The notes beneath the pieces were generated by a model. The model was not told where the DNA came from and searched no databases. It saw only the letters and a program-made list of their open reading frames with translations. 15,866 nt of DNA from positions 1-15,866 of the forward strand of contig DHIR01000004.1 of assembly GCA_002403905.1 (NCBI GenBank). Direction: 5' to 3'. The translations under genes and the position numbers were made by a program. Below, in pieces: positions 7,147-15,866 of the stretch (position 1 is its first letter; each line of letters opens with the position of its first letter). Origin of the DNA: Mucilaginibacter sp. UBA4741 (GTDB lineage: Bacteria; Bacteroidota; Bacteroidia; Sphingobacteriales; Sphingobacteriaceae).

Positions 7147-9603
7147 TTAATAGCTTATTGAAAATAAATCGCTTGTGTTTTTTATAACTATGCTACTAAC
7201 TTTTTCGCCTTCAACCGGGTTGGCAACGCCTTGCGGATCAAATTTGCTAAGCGGGTTAATGTATGATACAAAATCATCCTGCACCGCAATTTGCTTGCCG
7301 CCAATTTTTATAGCACCGTTACCGAAGCCGTGAAACACTACTTTAATATTATTGAATTTAGATTTTAATGCGCCGTCGGCTTTACCAAAAGTGATGGTTT
7401 TTTTGGCAGCATCATAATTAATAACGCGCTTGTAAAATGCGCCACCCTCATAAGCATAGCTTTCGCCATCATCTTCATAATACGTAAAGCTGTTGTTTAT
7501 GTTGCCCTGGTAAATGTTTAGGGTTAAAGTATCTGTAGGTTTTTGCGCGGTTGTTTGTACTAGTGATTGCATTGGGATAATGCTGCTTTCTTTGACGTAA
7601 ACCGGCAACTTGTGCATGCTTAACTGCAAGATTTTTTGCTGACCGCCATTTTGTACTTCGCCATTATAAAGATCATACCATTTACCTGCCGGGAAATACA
7701 CTTTGCCAAACGTGGTTGTAGCATAGCCCTCAAACGGGGCCACTAAAAATGCACTGCCAAACATATATTGGTTTTGGAACTCGGTATTATAGATATTACT
7801 ATCATGCGTATAATCAATAGCTAATGATCGCATAACCGGGTGCCCGTTTTGGGTAGCTTCGTAAAACGTGCTGTACAGGTACGGCATCAATTTATAACGC
7901 AGGTTTATATAGTTCCTTGATATTTCCAATACTTCTTCGCCAAAAGCCCATGGCTCGGCCGATTTGGTATTGATACCTGTATGGCTGCGGAAATAAGGAT
8001 TAAAAGCGCCTATCTGGATCCAACGTGCATACAATGACGGTGTACCGTTGCCGGTGAAACCGCCGATATCCATACCGGTAAAAGGTACGCCACTTAAACC
8101 TAAACTGTTTAATAGCCGTACGCCGGCCAGCATGTGGCTGTCTTCTGCACGGTTATCTCCTGTCCAGATAGCAGCGTAGCGTTGCAGGCCTGAATAACCA
8201 GACCTGGTTAAAATAAATGGCCTTTTACCAAATGATGCACGGGCACCATCATAGCTGGCGCGGATCATCTCTAAACCGTATATGTTACGAGCCTGTAGAT
8301 GCGAGGCTTTACGGCCTTCGTAATCAAACAAAACATTATCAGGCATTTTTTGGCCCCAGGTTGATATCTCATTCATATCGTTCCATAAGCCGCTGACACC
8401 TTCATCTGCATACTTTTTAATTTCTGAGCCCCACCACGTACGTGCTTTAGGATTAGTAAAATCGGGGAAGTTACACCAGCCAGGCCATACTTCGCCGGTA
8501 TAATTGGTGTTGTCCGGGTATTTTATGAATACGTCATCTTTAAATCCGCGATCAAAAACACCATAGCCGGGTTCTTGTTTAACGCCGGGATCAACTATCA
8601 GCGTTAGCTTAAAGCCCATATCCTTTAACTTATCTGTCATTTTCTTAGGATCAGGGAAACGGTTTTTATCCCAGGTAAACACTTTGTATTTATCCATATA
8701 GTGGATGTCAAGCGTAATACCATCAGCAGGTATTTTCTTTTCGCGCATGGTTTGCGCTATGCGGAACACTTCTGTTTCGGGATAGTAGCTGTAGCGGTTT
8801 TGCTGGTAGCCCAAGCTCCACATTGGCGGCATTTTCATGCGGCCGGTAAGGCTGGTGTATGAACCGATAATATCGGCAACCAGCTTATGATAAATAAAAT
8901 AATAATTCATTTCTCCGCCACGTGCGCCGAACGATGAGAACCGATTGTTGCTCGACCCAAAGTTGAAATCGCTTTGGTAGGTGTTATCCATAAAGATACC
9001 ATAGTTTAAACCATGGTGAATGCCGATGTAAAACGGAATGGTTGAGTACAATGGGTCCTGCCCGGCACTGTAGCCATATACATCAGAATTCCAGTTGGTG
9101 TAACCGTTACCGTGACGATCAAGGTCGCCTGTTTTTTCGCCAAGGCCAATGAAACGCTCGCCATCCTGCATTTTTTTGTAGGTGGTAACCGACTCATTTA
9201 CCCATGACGTATTCAAACCGGTTTCATCCTCGTTAATTACTTTACCATCAAGCGTATAAAACTTTACCGCGAACGGGGTTTTAGTGATGATAGCTTTTAG
9301 CGAATCAGTAACGATACTAACTTGTTGTGCATCCTGCGTAATAGTTGCTTTGGTTTTTTGTGGTGTGCCAATTACAGCGTACGAAAAATCGGCAGCTAAT
9401 TGTTGTTTATCCATGCGCACACGGATGATGTTTGCGCTATAAACAGTAACCTGGGCATAAGCATTATCTGTAGTTATATTAAGCTGCTGATTGTTTATGG
9501 ACACACTTTTAACATTGCCGACACTCTTGACAGGATTTTGCGCCGATGCCAAAAAATTGCCGATCATTAACAGCATAACCAGGCAGCGATATTTAATTCT
9601 CAT
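7147..9603 (-). CDS. Periplasmic GH31 alpha-glucosidase
   Basis: It releases glucose from the non-reducing ends of maltodextrins, completing starch breakdown in the periplasm. A signal peptide ends near ASA-Q22. The N-terminal GH31 beta-sandwich (about 30-240) holds the FIGLGEKTG motif. The barrel (about 255-590) has DIHYMDKY..FTWD, nucleophile Asp409 in WNDMNE, and acid/base Asp483 in WTGDN. Proximal and distal beta domains follow, the last DUF5110-like around YYEDDGESYAY. The 818 residues suit a full-length enzyme. The Bacteroides sus operon uses a GH97 enzyme (SusB) for this step, so GH31 appears to take its place here. It is the first gene after the 154-base gap that follows susE and is tightly joined to the two GH13 genes. 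An alpha-1,6 or alpha-xylosidase specificity cannot be excluded from sequence alone. Confidence 0.92.
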   Translation of the reverse strand: MRIKYRCLVMLLMIGNFLASAQNPVKSVGNVKSVSINNQQLNITTDNAYAQVTVYSANIIRVRMDKQQLAADFSYAVIGTPQKTKATITQDAQQVSIVTDSLKAIITKTPFAVKFYTLDGKVINEDETGLNTSWVNESVTTYKKMQDGERFIGLGEKTGDLDRHGNGYTNWNSDVYGYSAGQDPLYSTIPFYIGIHHGLNYGIFMDNTYQSDFNFGSSNNRFSSFGARGGEMNYYFIYHKLVADIIGSYTSLTGRMKMPPMWSLGYQQNRYSYYPETEVFRIAQTMREKKIPADGITLDIHYMDKYKVFTWDKNRFPDPKKMTDKLKDMGFKLTLIVDPGVKQEPGYGVFDRGFKDDVFIKYPDNTNYTGEVWPGWCNFPDFTNPKARTWWGSEIKKYADEGVSGLWNDMNEISTWGQKMPDNVLFDYEGRKASHLQARNIYGLEMIRASYDGARASFGKRPFILTRSGYSGLQRYAAIWTGDNRAEDSHMLAGVRLLNSLGLSGVPFTGMDIGGFTGNGTPSLYARWIQIGAFNPYFRSHTGINTKSAEPWAFGEEVLEISRNYINLRYKLMPYLYSTFYEATQNGHPVMRSLAIDYTHDSNIYNTEFQNQYMFGSAFLVAPFEGYATTTFGKVYFPAGKWYDLYNGEVQNGGQQKILQLSMHKLPVYVKESSIIPMQSLVQTTAQKPTDTLTLNIYQGNINNSFTYYEDDGESYAYEGGAFYKRVINYDAAKKTITFGKADGALKSKFNNIKVVFHGFGNGAIKIGGKQIAVQDDFVSYINPLSKFDPQGVANPVEGEKVSSIVIKNTSDLFSISY

Positions 9604-9620
9604 TGTTTATAGATTATGGA

Positions 9621-9653
9621 CAAATAAAATTCATCCGTTATCGCAAGGACAAA
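9621..9653 (-). promoter_or_regulatory. Possible Bacteroidota-type promoter for the hydrolase genes
   Basis: Read on the minus strand, TTTG (9653-9650) is followed after 21 bases by TTTATTTG (9628-9621). The Bacteroidota consensus is TTTG, 19-21 bases, TAnnTTTG, so the only mismatch is T for A at the second position of the -7 element. The start site would fall near 9614, leaving a leader of about a dozen bases before the GH31 ATG at 9603, which is short. TTTG is frequent in A/T-rich DNA, so this is tentative. Confidence 0.3.
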
Positions 9654-9694
9654 CCAATTGCAACCTCACCCTAAAAGGTGAAAAAATTGGTAAA

Positions 9695-9726
9695 TTACTA
9701 ACCTGCCGCAAGCAGCGGGTTAGTAA
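9695..9726 (-). terminator. Stem-loop between susE and the GH31 gene (attenuator or partial terminator)
   Basis: TTACTAACC (9695-9703) pairs perfectly with GGTTAGTAA (9718-9726), and TGC/GCG extends the stem to 12 pairs with one G-U wobble and an 8-base loop. On the minus strand it lies 31 bases after the susE stop codon and is followed by TTTACCAATTTTTTC, T-rich but not an immediate T-run. It could partly terminate transcription or protect the 3' end of the susCDE message, raising transport proteins over enzymes. It might also be a full terminator, making the GH31-GH13-GH13 set a separate operon. Confidence 0.55.
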
Positions 9727-9757
9727 TTATTTATATAAGATCAGTTAAAAAGCACTT

Positions 9758-10834
9758 TTATTGTTTAACCATAGTATAAGTAGCCTTGGTTGCATCCGCG
9801 GCATTTACACTAAAGGTTATTTTATAAGTACCCGCAACGGTAACCGGGATATTACCACCATTGGCTGTTGTCAGATCAACGCCGTCTGGTATAGCAATTG
9901 TACCGTAGCTGGTGCCCCAGTCATGGTTTCTTCTTATTTTAAACGCCTGGCCGGCTGCTGCTGTAAGCGGGGTTGTAACCGTCCAAACCAGTTTACCATT
10001 ATCATATTTCATATCAGTATCACTACCCCAACCATTTGGAGTAGCATCGCCAATAATACTGTAGTAATAAGGTACTGCAGCAAATGTTATGGTATTGGTA
10101 TTGGTATTTAAGTTTACAGTTACCTGGGTTAGGCCAACAGCTGGTGCAACTATATTGCTACCGCCATTATAAATAACGGTCGATCCGGTTGCGCCGTAAG
10201 AGTTTGCCCATGATTTAATAGGCGTTAATTTAAACTCAAGGTTACCCGCAGTGTAGTTGATGATACCTGTGTAAACACCATTGCCGGTAACAGATATTAA
10301 ACTATCGGCCGTTGTCGGATCCCAGCCCTGGTATGCACCTGGTACATAAATAAATGATGTTAAGTTAAACGATGTAACAGTTAGGCTAACCGTGTTTGAA
10401 TAAACTGTTTTTACACTGCTACCAACTGAATAGGCTATACGGGCAGACACTTGTGTTGCAACTCCCGCCGGGAAACCTAATTTTAACATCAATGCATTAA
10501 AATCTGTGGTTGAGTAACGCTGTGTAGTAGATTTTGTAGCCAAAGTAACAGATATTGGTTTGGCCCAATTATCACCGGGCAGGTCTAACTGCAAGGTGTT
10601 AGTTGTGGCTGCTGTATAACCGTAGTCGGCATTGGTCATTTTAAAAATAATTACAGCGCTTGTGTCTGTAAGTTTTGACTTGTTTAAAGGCAATGTCGTT
10701 GCCGATGTGGTTAATGTACCTGCTGTACCGCCATTTGTTGTTATTACAGCGTCGGTTTTTTTGCAGGAGGCCAATAGCAACAGCGCTAAGCTGCCCAGGG
10801 CCATAAATTTCGTTAAAGATCTTTTCATTATCAT
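9758..10834 (-). CDS. susE: SusE-like outer-membrane starch-binding lipoprotein
   Basis: This is a non-catalytic surface protein that holds starch chains near the SusC/SusD importer. The signal peptide ends at lipobox LASC (Cys24), followed by KKTDA. An N-terminal Ig-like SusE domain spans about 35-155. Two starch-binding modules follow: about 160-255 (VPGAYQGW at 164-171 and a KSWANSYG loop) and about 256-358 (GDATPNGW and RRNHDWGTSYG), with exposed Trp in the pattern of SusE/SusF modules. The 358 residues and two modules match SusE (387 residues in Bacteroides) rather than the three-module SusF, which is absent here. The start is ambiguous between the first Met and Met3, both giving a good signal peptide. 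It lies 14 bases after the susD stop codon. Family is well supported by modules and position, although SusE proteins diverge strongly. Confidence 0.87.
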   Translation of the reverse strand: MIMKRSLTKFMALGSLALLLLASCKKTDAVITTNGGTAGTLTTSATTLPLNKSKLTDTSAVIIFKMTNADYGYTAATTNTLQLDLPGDNWAKPISVTLATKSTTQRYSTTDFNALMLKLGFPAGVATQVSARIAYSVGSSVKTVYSNTVSLTVTSFNLTSFIYVPGAYQGWDPTTADSLISVTGNGVYTGIINYTAGNLEFKLTPIKSWANSYGATGSTVIYNGGSNIVAPAVGLTQVTVNLNTNTNTITFAAVPYYYSIIGDATPNGWGSDTDMKYDNGKLVWTVTTPLTAAAGQAFKIRRNHDWGTSYGTIAIPDGVDLTTANGGNIPVTVAGTYKITFSVNAADATKATYTMVKQ

Positions 10835-10848
10835 TTTGAGGTTAGAAA

Positions 10849-12468
10849 TTAATATCCTGTATTTTGCTTCAAGTTTGGATTAACAGCCCTGTCTTGATCC
10901 GGGATAGGATAAAGATTACGGTATGCACCTACACTTGTACCTGCTTTTGCACCACCTTTAAATGGCCATACGTAGCTGGCAGTAGTAAATTTGTCGTAAC
11001 GTACAAGGTCAGTACGTCTAAAACCTTCCCAATAAAGTTCGCGGGCCCTCTCGTCCAAAATAAAATCGGTAGTTAATGCGCCCGATGTAATATTACCCAC
11101 AGCACTGCCATAAGCACGTGTGCGTATTTTATTTACATAGGTTAATGCGGTACCCGCATCGCCCCCTGTGCCGCCACGTAATACAGCCTCGGCATAGATC
11201 AGGTACATTTCTGATAAGCGGAACAACGGCATATCAATGTCTGAGAAAGTAAGATCCGATCCGTTTGTACCACTTGAAGTAACGTTACGGAATTTGTTAA
11301 CTGCATAACCATCGGTAAATGAAGTAACATCATTGATCTCTAAATTTTGACCGCGGGTCCAGAACTCGGCACGGGTATCAGGGTTTTTGTTGGTAGGGAA
11401 GTTAACCAATGAGGTATCTACTGCAGTCGGGAATAGATTAACCAGGTTTTTTGTAACCCTTATACCACCCCATTTTTGGCTGGTGCCATACAATGACGAT
11501 GGCATGCTGCCGCCTAATTGTGCATTCTTTAAAAATGTAGTACCACCGTAGCCTTGCGTTTTTGCACCATCATAATTAATAGTGAATATGGCTTCGGTAT
11601 TGTTTACGTTGTTATCGGCAAGCATCAGGTTAATGTACTTTGGTATTAAAGTATAACCGGCACCAATTACTTTTTGTGAATAAGTGATAGCGTCAGTGTA
11701 TTTGGCTGTGCCGGTATAAACTTGTGCATTTAGATAAATACGGGCCAGTAATGCCCAGGCAGCTGCCTGATCGGCGCGACCATATTCGTTTTTACCTGCT
11801 GTAACCAATAGCGGATCGATAGCTTTTAGCTCGCTTTCGATATAGCTAAACAAAGCGGCACGACTAATTTGCTTAGGGATGGTTGATCCTACTGCAACGT
11901 CACCAGAGATAAATGGCGGGTTACCAAACAAGTCCATCAATACCCAATATTGATAAGCGCGTAAAAAACGAGCTTCGGCAACGTAGTGGTGTACCTCAGT
12001 TGCATCTGCACCGGTTAGGCCATTAGCACTCAAATTAGCATCAGATGACTGATTGATAAAAGCATTACACAAAGTAATTTGATATAATGACCTGTAATAC
12101 AACCCGGTTAAAATTGGGTTTGATGAAGACCAGGTCATATTATGAAAATCCGGAATCCCGGGGTCGCCCCAGGCCAATACGGTTTCGTCTGTCGGCAATT
12201 GTTGCGCGCACCAAAACAGGCGAAAAAAATCAGACGTACCCTCATCTATTCCCTGTACATCGCCAGACCCGGATGGGCCAGTGCTACCGGTAAGCGCGAA
12301 TGCTGCATAAACTTTTGCCAACGATTGTTTGTAACCTAGCGGCGTACCGTAAACTTGTGCCGCTGTTACCTGGTCATTAGGGGCAATAATTTTGTTTTTA
12401 TTGCATGACATAGAGCCGATTCCGACTAAGACTGTCACGATTAATATTTTTATTGAATTTCTTTTCAT
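10849..12468 (-). CDS. susD: SusD-like nutrient-binding outer-membrane lipoprotein
   Basis: SusD proteins form a lid on the SusC channel and capture oligosaccharides for import. Here the ligand is most likely starch fragments, judged from the GH13 and GH31 enzymes alongside. The signal peptide ends at SMSC (Cys22), which becomes lipidated. The helical TPR scaffold covers most of the protein, with EARFLRAYQYWVLMDLFGNPPF as the usual SusD-like segment near 165-190. The typical C-terminal signature starts near 474 (RARELYWEGFRRTDLVRYDK) and the protein ends with the YPIPDQDRAVNPNLKQN motif seen in most family members. The length of 539 is normal. The gene lies 27 bases downstream of susC with an A-rich leader in between. 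Which aromatic residues contact the glycan cannot be read from sequence alone. Confidence 0.95.
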   Translation of the reverse strand: MKRNSIKILIVTVLVGIGSMSCNKNKIIAPNDQVTAAQVYGTPLGYKQSLAKVYAAFALTGSTGPSGSGDVQGIDEGTSDFFRLFWCAQQLPTDETVLAWGDPGIPDFHNMTWSSSNPILTGLYYRSLYQITLCNAFINQSSDANLSANGLTGADATEVHHYVAEARFLRAYQYWVLMDLFGNPPFISGDVAVGSTIPKQISRAALFSYIESELKAIDPLLVTAGKNEYGRADQAAAWALLARIYLNAQVYTGTAKYTDAITYSQKVIGAGYTLIPKYINLMLADNNVNNTEAIFTINYDGAKTQGYGGTTFLKNAQLGGSMPSSLYGTSQKWGGIRVTKNLVNLFPTAVDTSLVNFPTNKNPDTRAEFWTRGQNLEINDVTSFTDGYAVNKFRNVTSSGTNGSDLTFSDIDMPLFRLSEMYLIYAEAVLRGGTGGDAGTALTYVNKIRTRAYGSAVGNITSGALTTDFILDERARELYWEGFRRTDLVRYDKFTTASYVWPFKGGAKAGTSVGAYRNLYPIPDQDRAVNPNLKQNTGY

Positions 12469-12495
12469 TTTATGTCTTTTTTATCGCGTAAGAAA

Positions 12496-15400
12496 TTATA
12501 AACTAAGATTTAAGCCTAACACGAAAGTGCGTGGGCGCGGGTATAAATTGTTATCGATACCACTGCTAACTTCAGGGTCGACACCGCTGTATTTAGTTAT
12601 TATAAATACATTTTGAACATTCCCGCTAACTGATAAGCTTGCTTTGTTTTTTAGGATTTTGCCAAAATTATAACCTATATGCGCGTTATCCATCCTGAAG
12701 AATGAAGCGTTTTGGATGTAATAGTCTGATAAAAGATCATTACTGCCGTTACCGGTTAAACCGCTTGTTAATACATCAGACGATCCGTTGTTGATAATAC
12801 CCAACGGATTTATAATATTACGTTGTACACCTGTGCTTGAAGCAACGTTATTATAAACATAGTTACCCAGGCTGGCACGCGTAACAAAACCTATATTCCA
12901 CTTTTTGTACCTAAAGTCAGAGCTAAATCCGAAGTATTCTTTAGGGTCAGGGCTGTGGTTGATATAAAGGTCTTTGTTGTTAATAATGCCATCGCCATTG
13001 CGGTCAGCAAATATGGCATCTAAAGGTTGACCGTTAGCAGCATATACTTGTTGATATACATAAAATGAGTTTTTAGGATAACCTACCTGGTCTATCTGTA
13101 TTTTTTGACCTGTACCACCAGATATTCCGCCAACATTTAAACCCGGAAAATCAGGAGTGGTAACCAGGGTTAGGTTAGTGATCTTGTTTTTATCGTAAGT
13201 GACATTTAAGTTAGCGCTCCATGTAATATCTTTTGTTTCAATAATTCTGGCGTTTATGCTAAACTCCAAACCTTCGTCTGTCATATTACCAACATTACCC
13301 GTAATTTGGTTGCCAAAATTACTTCCTGCCGGTTGCCCAATGGTAGCCAAAAGGTTTTTGGTTTTACGGAAATAATAGTCAAAGCTACCTGTAATACGGT
13401 CATTCAGGAAACCATAATCAAACGCGGCATTCATGGTTGACGTTTGTTCCCAGGTACGTCCATAGTAATATGCCCCCGGGCGATATGACTGGTAGAAAGA
13501 ATTGCCAAATTGATATTGAGCAGTACTATTACTTAATGTGTATGGTGCTAAATAATCGTAATTGCCAATACCGTCCTGGTTACCGGTTACGCCATACTCT
13601 AAACGCAATTTTAAATTGGAGATGGTTTTATTGTCTTTAAGAAAATCTTCCTGGTTAATTCTCCATGCAGCAGCTACTGATGGGAAGTTACCTGTGCGGA
13701 TACCAGGGGCAAAACGGGTTGAAACATCGCTTCTTAATGTACCTGTTAATAAATACTTACTATCGTACACGTAATTTAACCTGCCGTATATAGAGGTTAA
13801 TTGGCTTTCCTGGATACTGCTTGGATAATTAAATGCCGAACCGTTGGTTGCAACACCGTCTGCAAAATAGCTTCTGAAAGCATAGTTAGTGGTTTTTATG
13901 TCCTGGAAAGAATAACCGGCCACAGCATCAACACGGCTTTTAATAGCTCTAAAATCCTTGCCATAACTGAAGAAACCTTCAAATAGTTTATTGCCAGACG
14001 TTTGATTATACGGAGTGTAAAGGCCACTATGATATTTACCATCCTGTAGGGCATCAAAATTTGAAGCGGCATCAGCCGAAAAAGTTTTTGAACCAGAACC
14101 CTTTGATGCATCGTACGATATATTTACGTTAGCATGCAAATCAGGGAAGAAATGAAACTTGTAATCTAAGGCTAAACTTGTGATGGCCCGATAAACTGTA
14201 CTAACATCGTTAGTTTGCTCTAAAAGGCCCAGTGGGTTTAGCGGCGATAATGATTTTAAACCACTTGGCGTATTAGTTGCATCTAATAATTGAGTATAAC
14301 CGCCATAGTTGCTGTTACCAGAGTAAACAGGTAAAGTTGGGTTAAAACTAACAGCGTTACCAATGGCACTTTCGTTAGCAAAACGTTGTTTTACCTGCGC
14401 GCCTTTAAAATTAAAGTTGATCTTTAGATGATCTTTAAATAAGCTCGGGCTTAAATTTACTGCAGAGGTATATCGTTCTAACTTACCGGTTTTTAAAATA
14501 CCATTTTGATTAGTATATCCCGCAGAAACACGGTACGGCAATTTATCATTGGCAGTAGTACCAGATACACTTAAATTATTATCTGTGCTGTATGAATTTT
14601 GATAAATAACTTTTTGCCAGTCGGTATTTGCATTACCTAACAGGCTGATGTATTTTTTGCTTGATGTAGTATCATTTGCTTTAACGTAAGCACGGAACTG
14701 ATCTGCTGATAAAACAGGTGCTTCTTTAGGTAAAGTACCCATTGAAAATTGGGTAGTGAAATTAATAGCCGGTTTACCAGCCTTACCTTTTTTGGTTGTG
14801 ATCAGTATAACACCATTTGATGCCCGGTTACCATAAATGGCAGCCGCTGACGCGTCTTTTAGAATATTGAATGATTCGATATCATTTGGATTGATCAAAC
14901 TTAATGGGTCTGCCACACCGGCAATTTTTGAAGTCCCGTCACTGTTGCGGGGGTTGTCTAACGGCACACCGTCAATAACGATCAATGGATCATTGCTTCC
15001 GTTTACCGATGCACCACCGCGTATCCGGATAGTACTACCCGAACCCGGCGCTCCACTGTTTGAAATGATAGATACGCCTGCCACTTTACCTTGTATTAAT
15101 TGCTCAGGCGTAGTAACTGCACCCTGGTTAAAATCTTTAGAAGTAACTGTGGCTATAGATCCGGTAAGGTCCTTCTTTTTAGCAGAACCGTAACCTATTA
15201 CCACAACTTCGTTTAAGCTTTTGGCGGAGGGTGCCATGGCAAAATCAACAGTGGCTGCGCCATTGCTTATGGTGATAGTTCTCTCGTTAAGTTGGTATCC
15301 TATAAAGTTTACCTGTATAGTAATAGTTCCATTGGCTACACCTGTGATCCTAAAATGGCCATTCACATCGGTAGCCGTACTGTTTTGTGTACCCTTTATG

Positions 15401-15540
15401 GTAACGCTTGCACCAGGCAAGGGTTGGTTAGTTTCGTCAACAACGTTACCCGAAATGATCGCCGATTGTGCAAATGATACCGCTGATATCATTAAAAATG
15501 CACATAACAGCAAATACTGTTTTAGATAATTTTTTCTCAT
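12496..15540 (-). CDS. susC: SusC-like TonB-dependent oligosaccharide transporter
   Basis: It is the 22-strand outer-membrane channel that imports maltodextrins using energy passed on by TonB/ExbBD. A signal peptide ends near SFAQ (residue 25). A carboxypeptidase-regulatory-like beta domain (about 27-103, with GNVVDETNQPLPGASV) precedes the TonB-box-like stretch NEVVVIGYG (110-118). The plug domain covers about 120-255 (TPEQLIQGKVAGV, IRIRGGASVNGSNDPLIVIDG, KDASAAAIYGNRASNGV). The barrel fills the rest and ends in LGLNLSL. The 1014 residues are full length and the frame is uninterrupted. There is no N-terminal STN domain, so anti-sigma-factor signalling through this protein is unlikely and control probably rests on a separate regulator outside the window. 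It is the first gene of the locus, with susD 27 bases downstream. Confidence 0.96.
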   Translation of the reverse strand: MRKNYLKQYLLLCAFLMISAVSFAQSAIISGNVVDETNQPLPGASVTIKGTQNSTATDVNGHFRITGVANGTITIQVNFIGYQLNERTITISNGAATVDFAMAPSAKSLNEVVVIGYGSAKKKDLTGSIATVTSKDFNQGAVTTPEQLIQGKVAGVSIISNSGAPGSGSTIRIRGGASVNGSNDPLIVIDGVPLDNPRNSDGTSKIAGVADPLSLINPNDIESFNILKDASAAAIYGNRASNGVILITTKKGKAGKPAINFTTQFSMGTLPKEAPVLSADQFRAYVKANDTTSSKKYISLLGNANTDWQKVIYQNSYSTDNNLSVSGTTANDKLPYRVSAGYTNQNGILKTGKLERYTSAVNLSPSLFKDHLKINFNFKGAQVKQRFANESAIGNAVSFNPTLPVYSGNSNYGGYTQLLDATNTPSGLKSLSPLNPLGLLEQTNDVSTVYRAITSLALDYKFHFFPDLHANVNISYDASKGSGSKTFSADAASNFDALQDGKYHSGLYTPYNQTSGNKLFEGFFSYGKDFRAIKSRVDAVAGYSFQDIKTTNYAFRSYFADGVATNGSAFNYPSSIQESQLTSIYGRLNYVYDSKYLLTGTLRSDVSTRFAPGIRTGNFPSVAAAWRINQEDFLKDNKTISNLKLRLEYGVTGNQDGIGNYDYLAPYTLSNSTAQYQFGNSFYQSYRPGAYYYGRTWEQTSTMNAAFDYGFLNDRITGSFDYYFRKTKNLLATIGQPAGSNFGNQITGNVGNMTDEGLEFSINARIIETKDITWSANLNVTYDKNKITNLTLVTTPDFPGLNVGGISGGTGQKIQIDQVGYPKNSFYVYQQVYAANGQPLDAIFADRNGDGIINNKDLYINHSPDPKEYFGFSSDFRYKKWNIGFVTRASLGNYVYNNVASSTGVQRNIINPLGIINNGSSDVLTSGLTGNGSNDLLSDYYIQNASFFRMDNAHIGYNFGKILKNKASLSVSGNVQNVFIITKYSGVDPEVSSGIDNNLYPRPRTFVLGLNLSL

Positions 15541-15866
15541 GTAATTTATGTTTAGTTATAGTTGTTATTGGTTTATTGTTGGTTTGGGCACCTATTGAGT
15601 TATAAACAATCGTGCCAATAAATTTGACTTCATTTAAGTAGGGGAGCTTTCTGTCATAATAATTTAGTTAGTTACTGTTCTCTGCCGCGCAAACGATTTA
15701 TTTAATACAAGTATGTTATTACAAATTCTGTATTAACTGCATCAATAAGCAGGTATTAGTGCTTAAATTTTTGCCGGTTTAAAACTGGTTTTTTATAATT
15801 GGTTTAATTGGTCAGTAACTGCCAGCCAGCCTTTTAAGGGTTTGTGGTGTTACGACAAAACAAAGT
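15541..15866 (-). promoter_or_regulatory. Upstream region of susC with AAYTGGTT-like repeats
   Basis: No gene is visible in these 326 bases, which must hold the main promoter of the starch locus unless transcription starts farther right. Similar octamers recur on the plus strand: AACTGGTT (15783-15790), AATTGGTT (15797-15804) and AATTGGTC (15806-15813), with GCCGGTTT (15773-15780) just before. They lie 230-275 bases upstream of the susC start and could be activator sites. I found no exact TTTG/TAnnTTTG promoter pair. A weak GGCAC/GTGCC pair lies near 15587-15616 in the leader. Confidence 0.35.

Noticed and set aside
14837..15529. Plus-strand open frames of about 100 codons opposite the susC N-terminal region.
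   Set aside because: They are antisense to the clearly conserved carboxypeptidase-regulatory-like and plug domains of SusC and show no domain of their own.
15541..15760. A consensus TTTG/TAnnTTTG promoter directly upstream of susC.
   Set aside because: Several TTTG tetramers occur on the minus strand, but none is followed at 19-21 bases by an acceptable TAnnTTTG.
1..15866. CRISPR array, insertion sequence or transposase, toxin-antitoxin or defence genes.
   Set aside because: No regularly spaced repeat array beyond the two-unit repeat at the left edge and no protein with transposase, integrase, nuclease or toxin motifs is visible on either strand.

Overview
The window looks like a chromosomal segment of a Bacteroidota bacterium, most likely a Sphingobacteriaceae member of the Mucilaginibacter/Pedobacter type. 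This is inferred from a SusC/SusD pair, lipoprotein-rich glycan genes, moderate GC content and A-rich leaders without strong Shine-Dalgarno sequences. No ribosomal or other marker gene is present to fix the genus.

Most of the window (3352-15540, all on the minus strand) is a starch/maltodextrin polysaccharide utilization locus. In transcription order it holds a SusC-like TonB-dependent transporter, a SusD-like glycan-binding lipoprotein, a SusE-like starch-binding lipoprotein, a GH31 alpha-glucosidase, a SusA-like GH13 neopullulanase/cyclomaltodextrinase, and a lipoprotein GH13 alpha-amylase with an N-terminal CBM48-like domain. The first three genes are separated by 14-27 bases and the last three by 9-15 bases. 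The only larger gap (154 bases, between susE and the GH31 gene) carries a strong stem-loop and a possible internal promoter, which splits the locus into a binding/uptake module and a hydrolysis module. The inferred flow is: the surface amylase cuts starch, SusD/SusE hold the fragments, SusC imports them, and the SusA-like and GH31 enzymes release glucose in the periplasm. The amylase has its catalytic triad, but the Asn-His of conserved region I reads Glu-Asp.

On the left, a secreted GH42 beta-galactosidase (996-3086, plus strand) converges on the locus. It is bracketed by two 21-base direct repeats (707-727 and 3109-3129, one mismatch) that fit the T-loop, T-stem, acceptor and discriminator of a tRNA 3' end. 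Neither copy has a tRNA body. The left copy is followed at once by a hairpin terminator, and the right copy lies near GGGTACA direct and inverted repeats. I infer tyrosine-recombinase attachment-site scars, so the beta-galactosidase may be a horizontally acquired cassette or island edge.

The first 700 bases show no convincing gene, only a tandem imperfect repeat and some short inverted repeats. The last 326 bases are the susC upstream region, with spaced AAYTGGTT-like repeats but no clear consensus promoter. No locus regulator (SusR type), mobilization gene, CRISPR array or complete RNA gene is present in the window.
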